19,977 nt of DNA. Origin: CAZMGG01 sp964565715. Its GTDB lineage: Bacteria > Planctomycetota > UBA1135 > UBA2386. Within the stretch, counting starts at the first letter, position 1; the number at the start of each line of letters is the position of its first letter. The notes beneath the pieces were generated by a model, which saw nothing but the letters and a program-made list of their open reading frames with translations, was not told the origin of the DNA and ran no database searches. The stretch is taken from contig CAZMGG010000108.1 of NCBI GenBank assembly GCA_964565715.1, positions 1-19,977 of the forward strand, given 5' to 3'. Position numbers and translations under genes: made by a program. This document shows positions 1-6,461 of this stretch, in pieces.

Positions 1-518
1 GCGTTGTAGAGGTTCCACAGCTCGGGCCGCTGGTTCTTCGGATCCCACTGGTGGAAGCGGTCACGGAAGCTGAACACGCGCTCCTTGGCCCGGCTCTTCT
101 CCTCGTCGCGCCGGGCGCCGCCGAACGCCGCGTCGTACTGGCCGGCGTTGAGCGCCTGCTTCAGCGCCTCGGTCTTCATGATGTGGGTGTAGCGCTGGGT
201 GCCGTGATCGAAGGGGTTGATGCCGTCGCGCACCCCGTCCTGGTTGATCCACTCGATGAAGTCGAGGCCCAGTTCGCGCACCATCTGGTCGCGGAACGTG
301 ATCATCTCGCGGAACTTCCAGGTGGTGTTGACGTGCAGCACCTTGAACGGGATGGGAGCCGGCGCGAAGGCCTTCTCCGCCAGGCGCAGCATCACGCCGG
401 AGTCCTTGCCGATGCTGTAGAGCATCACCGGGTTGGCGAACTCGGCGACCACCTCCCGCATGATGTGGATGCTCTCGTTCTCGAGCTGTTGCAGGTGGGT
501 GAGGGAGTAGCGGTTCAT
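1..518 (-). CDS. cysD: Sulfate adenylyltransferase subunit 2 (CysD), C-terminus cut by window edge
   Basis: CysD is the catalytic subunit of ATP sulfurylase. With the GTPase CysN it makes adenosine 5'-phosphosulfate from sulfate and ATP in the cytoplasm. Reading leftward from the ATG at 518-516, 172 residues are visible of a family usually near 300. Residues 35-40 are SIGKDS, the PP-loop ATP-pyrophosphatase motif. Around residues 135-155 come FGGARRDEEKSRAKER and VFSFRD, followed by FHQWDPKNQRPELWNLYN, all hallmark CysD stretches. The ATG overlaps the cysC stop as ATGA (518-515), so the two are almost certainly translated in a coupled manner. cysN is expected just outside the window on the left, but that is inference. 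Confidence 0.95.
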   Translation of the reverse strand, partial: MNRYSLTHLQQLENESIHIMREVVAEFANPVMLYSIGKDSGVMLRLAEKAFAPAPIPFKVLHVNTTWKFREMITFRDQMVRELGLDFIEWINQDGVRDGINPFDHGTQRYTHIMKTEALKQALNAGQYDAAFGGARRDEEKSRAKERVFSFRDRFHQWDPKNQRPELWNLYN

Positions 519-1132
519 GGCGCGGCAGGCGGCGTGAGGATGGCTCGCTGGCGGAGCAGGTCGACGACGGCGTCCACCGACTGGGCCAGGGTCTGGGTGG
601 CGGTGGCGAGCCGCAGGTCGGCGGCGTCCGGCGCCTCGTAGGGCGCCGAGATGCCGGTGAACTCGGGGATCTCGCCGGCGCGGGCCTTGCGATAGAGGCC
701 CTTGGGGTCGCGCGCCTCGCAGGTGGCGATGGGCGCGTCGACGAAGACCTCCAGGAAGCCGTCGCCGACGGTCCGGCGCACCTGGGCGCGGTCTTCGCGG
801 TAGGGGCTGATGAACGCGCTGAGCACGATGACGCCGGCGTCCGCCAGCAGGGCGGCGACGTGGCCGATGCGGCGGATGTTCTCGGTGCGGTCGGCGGCGC
901 CGAAGCCCAGGTCGGCGCACAGCCCGTGCCGGATGTTGTCGCCGTCGAGCACGTAGACCAGGCGTCCGGCGGCGGTGAGGCGTTCCTCCACGGCGCGGGC
1001 GACGGTGGACTTGCCCGAGCCGGACAGGCCGGTGAACCAGACCACGCCCCCGCGCTGGCCGAGCAGCCGTTCCCGGTCCTGCCGGGTGACGGCGCCGTCG
1101 TGGCGCGTGAGGTGACGCGGGGGCTGGGTCAT
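515..1132 (-). CDS. cysC: Adenylylsulfate kinase (CysC)
   Basis: CysC phosphorylates adenosine 5'-phosphosulfate with ATP to give PAPS, the donor for sulfate reduction and sulfotransfer. The 205-residue protein has the P-loop GLSGSGKST at 35-43, LDGDNIRHGL at 62-71, RTENIRRIGHVA at 82-93, SAFISPYREDR at 105-115 and the late DPKGLYRKARAGEIPEFTG stretch, as in the family. The frame stays open to 1255, but the ATG at 1132 gives the normal family length and begins about 25 residues before the kinase core, so it is preferred. The stop overlaps the cysD start by four bases. Here CysC is a separate protein rather than a CysNC fusion, and it precedes cysD. No clear Shine-Dalgarno sequence is visible upstream. 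Confidence 0.96.
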   Translation of the reverse strand: MTQPPRHLTRHDGAVTRQDRERLLGQRGGVVWFTGLSGSGKSTVARAVEERLTAAGRLVYVLDGDNIRHGLCADLGFGAADRTENIRRIGHVAALLADAGVIVLSAFISPYREDRAQVRRTVGDGFLEVFVDAPIATCEARDPKGLYRKARAGEIPEFTGISAPYEAPDAADLRLATATQTLAQSVDAVVDLLRQRAILTPPAAP

Positions 1133-1288
1133 GGTCCGGGGTGGGGGGGCGCGGTCGGGGGCGAATAGGGTGGCATCGCCCGCCCAGGTGTCAATCGTCC
1201 AGGCGTTCCATGGCCCTGAAGCCGACCGGGAAGTGGTCGCCAGCGCCGATGTCATGGCCGGATCCGGCGCCGCCCCGCGCCGCGGCCG

Positions 1289-3772
1289 TCAGAACAAGCG
1301 CAGCAGGGCCGGGTTGCTGCTCCAGGTGGCGGCGGGCCACAGCGTGTAGGCGAAGGTCAGCTCCGACGGCAGGAACGGCATGATCTCCGGTGGCACCGGA
1401 AGCACGAAGGTCTCCCGGCCGAGTCCGTCGAGGCGTCCGACGGCGTAGGGCGACAGGAAGAAGCCGGTGGTGATCGAGTCCGGCCGCAGCGGCATCACCG
1501 CGCCGCCGAACAACGGCAGCCCCGGGTTGGTGCCGGAGAAGCTGACCAGCAGCAGGCGCTCGCCGTTCCCGTTGGCGGCGCCGGCATCGAGGGAGAGCAC
1601 GAACACCGGGTTGCCACGGTCGTGGAAGACCGGACCCGCGACGGTGAGCGCGGTGGGCTGGGCCCGCTCGAAGGCGCCGCAGTCGACCCGGGGGCCGCGC
1701 ACGCGTTGCAGGAGGTCGGCGTCGGCCACCGGCAGGCGGTCGACGAAGACCGAGCCGGCGTCGATCGCCGGCGAGCCCGGCAGCAGGCGGGCGTCGCCGC
1801 CCGGCAGGTTGGCCAGCAGCGGATCGACCGTCTGGTTGCCGGTGCCGCCGAGCCAGGGCCCCTGGCTGCTGCCGAACACGCTGTGCTCGAGGGTCGCCAG
1901 CGACGTCGGGCCGGAGATGCGGTCCCGTTCCCGGTTGGCCCACAGCACGCAGTTCACCGCGGTGACGCTGGCGGTGCCGTTGACCTGCAGGCCGCGGAGG
2001 TTGCCGGCGGCGGTGCAGTTCACCACGCTGCCGTTCATGTCCTGGAAGGCGATGCCGGCGCCGGCGCCGGCGTGGTTGAGGGCGATGCAGCTCTGCAGCG
2101 TGGCCCGGGGCGCGCTGGCGGCGCCGGGTTGCAGGGTGAAGCCGAACAGCCCGCAGTCGACGGCCCGGCAGCCGGGCCCGGCCAGCACGTCGGCGCAGCC
2201 GAGGAAGGCGAAGCCGGCGAAGGCGTGGCTGCGGCAGTCGATGTCGAACAGGCGCACCGGCGTGGTGTCGAACATCGTCACGCCGTAGGCCGCCGGCCGC
2301 GGCCCCTGGAAGGCGCAGTCGCGCACCTCGACGTCGACGCAGGCCGACACGTAGAGGCCGCGATCGGCGTAGCCGCTGGCGACGACGTCGCGGACCCGCA
2401 GGCCGGCGGCGCCGATCAGCTCGACTGCCGACGGCGCGCCGCCGGTGACGTCGACGCCCGGCCCGATCACGCACTGGCTGCAGCCGTTGGTGATGACCAC
2501 CGGGCCGGTGTTGCCCTGGATCGTGGCGCGACCGCCCGGCGCGCCGGGATTGCCGGTGAGGCCGCCACCGGCGATGCCGGTGAAGCGGAGCGAGGCGTTC
2601 CGGTTGCCGCGCAGGACGTTGCCGGCGCCGGCGCCGGCGCCGGGCGCACGCGGCCCCACCCACACCTGCGCCGCATCCGTGGCGGCGATGCCGTCGCCCA
2701 TGTTGTTCTCGATGACATTGCCGGACGGCAGGTCGAAGTCGCGGCCGCGGACGATGCCGATGCCGCCGCCGCCGCCGCCGGTGATGCGGTTGTCGCGCAG
2801 GATCACGCCCTCGGCGTCCAGGGTCATGATCTGGGCCTGGCCGTTGCCGCCGTTCCGTTCCAGCACGTTGCCCTCGATCACCGTGGCCCGGCAGCGGTTG
2901 CGCAGCAGGATGGCGATGTTGATGCCGTCGCGGAACGTGTTCTGGCGGATGCGCAGGCCGACGCTCGCCGGGTTGCGGGGGTCGGCGGGGCCGGTCAGGT
3001 CGGCGGCGATGGCCACCTGCGTGGCGTTCTCCACGAGACAACCCGGGCCGATCTCGGTGTCGACGCAGCGTTCGGTCAGCAGGATGGCGCCGCCGCAGTT
3101 GCGGAAGGTGCAATCGCGCACGCGCGAGCCCTCCACGGCCACCAGCGACATGCCACGGTTGCGCAAGCCGTCGAACGTGCAGCGCTCGAGCCGCAGCCGG
3201 TCCGAGGCATCCTGGCACAGCATGCCCTGGCCGGCCCGCGTCGGGTGGTTGTTCAGGAACGTGCAGTCCTGGATCACCGCGTCGCGACAGCTCACCAGGA
3301 ACAGGCCGGCGATCGGCGGGTTCTCGAACGCGCAGCGCTCGATGCGCAGGTTGGTGCAGGCCACCAGGATGGCATTGTCACCCGAACCGGCGTTGTTGCC
3401 CGGCCGCCGGAAGCGCAGGTCGCGCAGCAGCAGCTCGCGGCTCGAGGCGATGAAGCTCTCGGGCATGTCGAGCAGCACCGGCACGGGCACGGCGCCGCCG
3501 ACCTGGATCGTCACGTGGCTGGCGAACAGGACCGGGAAGCCGCCCTGGGCCGGCAGCGTGCCGCCGCCCAGCGCCGCATCGAAGGTGATGACGATGCGGT
3601 TCGTGGGGCTGGCCAGGGCGGCCACCCGATTGGCCTCCTCGATGGCGGCGCGGAAGCTGCCCGGGCCGGAGTCGGCGAGCGTGGTCACCGGGATGGCGAT
3701 GCCCTGGGCGACGGCCGCGCCCGCCAGGAGCAGCGTGAGGACGAAGGTGCGGAGGCGGCCAGGTGCGTGCAT
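1289..3772 (-). CDS. Secreted right-handed parallel beta-helix protein with C-terminal beta-sandwich domain
   Basis: An 827-residue exported protein. Residues 1-22 form a signal peptide (two Arg, hydrophobic core, cleavage likely AVA|QG). VTTLADSGPGSFRAAIEEAN (about 29-48) is the usual opening of parallel beta-helix proteins of the NosD/pectate-lyase-like type. About 28 irregular rungs follow, each with patterns such as LRIERCAFEN, AVIQDCTFLN and VRDCTFRN, where Cys, Asn and hydrophobic residues stack. The helix ends near residue 702 at DCGAFE, matching the common closing pattern of these proteins. Residues about 710-827 form a separate domain similar to the end of the 551-residue protein encoded upstream. 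No lyase catalytic residues can be assigned by eye, so a carbohydrate-binding, surface or enzymatic role stays open. No Shine-Dalgarno sequence is evident before the ATG. Several GCC/GGC runs encode Gly-Ala or Gly tracts. Confidence 0.88.
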   Translation of the reverse strand: MHAPGRLRTFVLTLLLAGAAVAQGIAIPVTTLADSGPGSFRAAIEEANRVAALASPTNRIVITFDAALGGGTLPAQGGFPVLFASHVTIQVGGAVPVPVLLDMPESFIASSRELLLRDLRFRRPGNNAGSGDNAILVACTNLRIERCAFENPPIAGLFLVSCRDAVIQDCTFLNNHPTRAGQGMLCQDASDRLRLERCTFDGLRNRGMSLVAVEGSRVRDCTFRNCGGAILLTERCVDTEIGPGCLVENATQVAIAADLTGPADPRNPASVGLRIRQNTFRDGINIAILLRNRCRATVIEGNVLERNGGNGQAQIMTLDAEGVILRDNRITGGGGGGIGIVRGRDFDLPSGNVIENNMGDGIAATDAAQVWVGPRAPGAGAGAGNVLRGNRNASLRFTGIAGGGLTGNPGAPGGRATIQGNTGPVVITNGCSQCVIGPGVDVTGGAPSAVELIGAAGLRVRDVVASGYADRGLYVSACVDVEVRDCAFQGPRPAAYGVTMFDTTPVRLFDIDCRSHAFAGFAFLGCADVLAGPGCRAVDCGLFGFTLQPGAASAPRATLQSCIALNHAGAGAGIAFQDMNGSVVNCTAAGNLRGLQVNGTASVTAVNCVLWANRERDRISGPTSLATLEHSVFGSSQGPWLGGTGNQTVDPLLANLPGGDARLLPGSPAIDAGSVFVDRLPVADADLLQRVRGPRVDCGAFERAQPTALTVAGPVFHDRGNPVFVLSLDAGAANGNGERLLLVSFSGTNPGLPLFGGAVMPLRPDSITTGFFLSPYAVGRLDGLGRETFVLPVPPEIMPFLPSELTFAYTLWPAATWSSNPALLRLF

Positions 3773-3914
3773 GGGGATGATCGGCGCGAGGGCCCGGCGA
3801 GATGGGCGGCCGGAAGTGACCCACGGGCCCGGTCCGGCGGGGCGCCAGTCTAGCCACGCCCGCGCCGGTCGCCATCCGCCGCGCCGAACGCCAGGGGGCG
3901 TTCCCCGCGAAACG

Positions 3915-3952
3915 ACCGCGGCCGCGCCAGGGGTGCCCGGCGCGGCCGCGGT
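3915..3952 (-). terminator. Strong GC-rich hairpin downstream of the 551-residue gene
   Basis: A perfect 14-bp inverted repeat (3915-3928 with 3939-3952) encloses a 10-base loop. It starts 29 bases past the stop codon of the minus-strand gene ending at 3981 and precedes the beta-helix gene. The T-tract that follows on the minus strand is short and interrupted, so it may be a non-canonical terminator or an RNA-stability hairpin. Confidence 0.6.
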
Positions 3953-3980
3953 GGACCTCCGTGAGGTCGTCCCGAGGGGA

Positions 3981-5636
3981 CTACAGCGTGCCGGTGCGCA
4001 GGCGCAGGCCGTTCGACGCCAGGATGCCCGCCGGGTTGAAGCCGGGGGTGAACGTCGCGGTCTGGCCGAACACCAGGGTCCCGTTCAGCGCCGGGTTGTT
4101 CGGGATGGCCAGGCTCTGGCTCGCCGTCGAACCGGCGACGAAGAAGCCGTTCACGGTGCCCGGCGCCTGGGCGAACTGCAGGCAGCCCGGCATGCCGAGC
4201 CCCGTCAGGTCCATGCCCGGATTGAGCTGCACGAAGCTCAGCAGCAGGATGCCGAACACGGTGCCGGCCGGGATGTTGGCGGTGTTGAAGTTGATCGTCG
4301 AGCCGATCAGCGGCCGCGAGCCCAGGGTCAGGGTCAGCGGCAGGTTGTCGCCGCCCTCGGTGGTGGTGGGCAGGTTGGCCGAAAGGTCGAACTGGCCGGG
4401 GTTGGCGGCGCCGTTGCCGGTGGTCCAGCCGACGATGGTGTCATAGCCACCGCCACCACCCGCGCCGGCGGCCATCTGGCCCCAGCGGAACTCGACGTCG
4501 CCGTTGGCGAACAGGGCGAGCTGGAAGGTGCTGGTGACCGTGGCGCCGATGATGCTGGCCACGCCGTTCCAGGTGACGTAGGCCGCGGGCAGCGCGCTGG
4601 TCAGGTCCTCGTCGTAGTGGATGGTGCCGGCGAGACCCGGATCCATGTTGTAGTAGTTGGGCGCCCAGCCCAGCGGGCCGTTCAGGAACGCGGCCACCGC
4701 GGCGGGCACGGTCGGCGGCGTGGAGAAGGGCTTCGGCGACACGAAGCCGTCGTCGCTGATGTAGAGCTGGTTGGAGGCGCCGATGCCGCCGGCCGCCGTC
4801 GGATCCGGGAACAGGATCGGGAACGACATGGCCTGCGGGACCACCTGGCCGTTGGCGAACGGGATGTTCACCGAGGTCGGCGTGAACCAGGTCGGGCTGG
4901 CGACCTGCGTGACGTTGTAGCCGGGGCCGTTCGGCGTCGACGCCAGGCTGAACTTGATGGCGTTGGGCGCCGTGGTCGAGCCGCCCAGGTCATAGCCCAG
5001 CGCGGTGTTCGGGAAGTGCTCGTAGAGGCTGGTGTACCAGGCGTAGCAACCGGTGCCGTAGGTCTCGGTCGAGGCCACCGCGATCGGCGTGCCGCCGAGG
5101 GTGTAGTCGAACGAGCCGTTGAACGAGCGCGGCTGGAACACCGAGCCGGTCCAGGGCACGTTCTGGGCAGCGCCGCCGACGAACGCCAGATCGGCGTTGG
5201 ACGCGGTCAGCGCGCCGGTGGTGTAGCCGTGGTTGAAGCCCTGGGCGACCAGGGCCACGCCGTACTGGCCGGGAGCGAGGCCGATCGGCGGGCTGAGCGG
5301 CGCGGGCGTCAGCGGCATGGTGTTGTTGGCGCTCGTGCCGGTGACCGTGCCCGTGCTGACCAGGGTCCAGAGGCTCTGGTTCTGCTCGTTGCCGACCCGG
5401 GTCTGCGGCCCGAGCCAGACCTGCAGCGTGCCGGGCGTGTTGGCGGCCGTGTTGAGCCCGGCGTTGAAGTTGATCTGGTTGATCGTCAGCAGGTTGGTGA
5501 CGGTCAGATTGAAGAAGATGGCGCCGCCGCTGTTGCCCTGGTTGGTGCCGAACGTCGTGAACGTCGTCAGGGTGGATTGGGCGATGCCGACAGCCGCGCA
5601 GACCGCGACTGCGAGTGAGGCGAAAGCAATGCGCAT
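3981..5636 (-). CDS. Secreted planctomycete-type surface protein, function unknown
   Basis: A 551-residue exported protein that I recognise only as a type common in some planctomycetes. Residues 1-19 are a signal peptide (MRIAFASLAVAVCAAVGIA, then Q). The N-terminal half is Thr/Asn/Gly-rich and beta-predicted. The middle holds ETYGTGCYAWYTSLYEHF and then a module with YVTWNGV, FQLALFANGDVEFRWG, DTIVGWTTGNG and a PGQFDLSANLP stretch. Residues about 441-551 form a C-terminal domain (ILLLSFVQLNPG, GMPGC, LAIPNNPALNGT, ASNGLRLRTG) shared with the beta-helix protein downstream. The ATG at 5636 has GGAG five bases before it (5645-5642) and begins exactly at the signal peptide. The open frame continues far upstream, but that part is the antisense of other genes. 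It may be a surface-layer or adhesive protein, but nothing proves this. Confidence 0.85.
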   Translation of the reverse strand: MRIAFASLAVAVCAAVGIAQSTLTTFTTFGTNQGNSGGAIFFNLTVTNLLTINQINFNAGLNTAANTPGTLQVWLGPQTRVGNEQNQSLWTLVSTGTVTGTSANNTMPLTPAPLSPPIGLAPGQYGVALVAQGFNHGYTTGALTASNADLAFVGGAAQNVPWTGSVFQPRSFNGSFDYTLGGTPIAVASTETYGTGCYAWYTSLYEHFPNTALGYDLGGSTTAPNAIKFSLASTPNGPGYNVTQVASPTWFTPTSVNIPFANGQVVPQAMSFPILFPDPTAAGGIGASNQLYISDDGFVSPKPFSTPPTVPAAVAAFLNGPLGWAPNYYNMDPGLAGTIHYDEDLTSALPAAYVTWNGVASIIGATVTSTFQLALFANGDVEFRWGQMAAGAGGGGGYDTIVGWTTGNGAANPGQFDLSANLPTTTEGGDNLPLTLTLGSRPLIGSTINFNTANIPAGTVFGILLLSFVQLNPGMDLTGLGMPGCLQFAQAPGTVNGFFVAGSTASQSLAIPNNPALNGTLVFGQTATFTPGFNPAGILASNGLRLRTGTL

Positions 5637-5719
5637 GGTTGCTCCGGAAAGCGGAAGAAACGAAGCGTCCCGATGGGTGGGACGGCCAGGGGAGTGTAGC
5701 CAATGAGGGCGCAGTGCCC

Positions 5720-5749
5720 AGGGGATCCGGACATCGCCGGGGTTCCCCT
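5720..5749 (-). terminator. Imperfect hairpin after the DUF1579 gene
   Basis: AGGGGA (5720-5725) pairs with TCCCCT (5744-5749), and inside it CCGG (5727-5730) can pair with CCGG (5737-5740) around a six-base loop, with a small unpaired step between. It lies 22 bases beyond the stop of the minus-strand DUF1579 gene and before the next start. There is no T-tract, so this is only a candidate. Confidence 0.35.
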
Positions 5750-5770
5750 CAGGCGCAAACGAGGACGCGG

Positions 5771-6400
5771 CTACCCGCCCTGCCGCGCGAACCGCACTTC
5801 GACCACCATCGAGTTCTCCAGCCCGATGTGCAGGTCGTGCACCTCCAGCGTGAAGTGATCCGCATCGGCGAACCGCAAGACGTAGCGGACCATCTTGTCG
5901 TGCTCGCCGGTCAGGTACTCGTCGAGCGTCCCGTAGGTCACCAGGGTGCTGCCGTCGCGCAGGAAGTCGCCTTCGGCCCGCAGCATGGCCGTGTCCATGC
6001 TGTTCACCATGGTCATCACGTAGCTCATCTTGAAGTTGTCGTAGCCCACCAGCCAGAAGCCCTGGACCTTCTGGCCCATCAACGAGCCGGTGCTCTCGCT
6101 GCAGAGCCAGCGGCCGGGCATCAGCCAGCGGAACTCGGCGGTCCCCTTCGACGCCGGCGTCGCCTGGCCGCCCATCATCATCCGGGTCGACGTGTCCCAC
6201 CGGCCGACGAAGCGCTCGAGCTGCTTGTGGTGATCGCCCGGCTGCGTGTAGCGCTGGGCCTTGGCCATCATCGCCATCATCTCGGCGGGGTTGGGCTCCT
6301 GCGGCTTCTGCGGGTCCTGCGGCGTGCTCCGCAGCGTCGCGGCCAGCGACAGGGTCAGCAGGGAGCCGAGGAGGAACGCGACGATCGGGCTGGGGCGCAT
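5771..6400 (-). CDS. DUF1579 family exported protein
   Basis: A 209-residue protein of the DUF1579 family, whose biochemical role is not established. The N-terminus (MRPSPIVAFLLGSLLTLSLA) is a signal peptide or N-terminal anchor. A Pro/Gln-rich linker and a Met-rich stretch (MMAMMAKAQR, 41-50) come next. The DUF1579 core starts at about 57 with HHKQLERFVGRWDTSTRM and continues through FRWLMPGRWLCSES, GFWLVGYDNFKMSYV and DGSTLVTYGTLDEY to the C-terminus, consistent with a lipocalin-like beta-barrel. The ATG at 6400 is chosen over an upstream in-frame ATG at 6448 because it starts the signal peptide and has GGAG seven bases upstream. The gene is divergent from the cytochrome lipoprotein gene across about 60 bases that must hold both promoters. 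Confidence 0.88.
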   Translation of the reverse strand: MRPSPIVAFLLGSLLTLSLAATLRSTPQDPQKPQEPNPAEMMAMMAKAQRYTQPGDHHKQLERFVGRWDTSTRMMMGGQATPASKGTAEFRWLMPGRWLCSESTGSLMGQKVQGFWLVGYDNFKMSYVMTMVNSMDTAMLRAEGDFLRDGSTLVTYGTLDEYLTGEHDKMVRYVLRFADADHFTLEVHDLHIGLENSMVVEVRFARQGG

Positions 6401-6461
6401 GGTGGGTCTCCGGGAACGGGAGGCGCGAAAACGGCAAGGTCCGACCATACCATCGGGGGCC

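Noticed and set aside
1162..1194. Possible promoter upstream of cysC (TTGACA and TATTCG on the minus strand)
   Set aside because: The spacer is 21 bases and the -10 match is poor, so it does not support a call.
1257..1281. Palindrome GCCGGATCCGGC and a GGCGC/GCGCC hairpin after the beta-helix gene
   Set aside because: The stems are short, there is no T-tract, and such repeats are expected by chance at this GC content. A terminator role cannot be supported.
1191..3218. Minus-strand frame of 675 codons over the beta-helix gene
   Set aside because: It is a shifted frame of the beta-helix coding sequence, dominated by Arg/Pro/Gly, with no domain.
2445..5618. Open frame of over 1,000 codons on the plus strand
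   Set aside because: It runs antisense to the beta-helix and 551-residue genes, is rich in Arg/Ala/Gly low-complexity sequence and has no recognisable domain. High GC makes such frames common.
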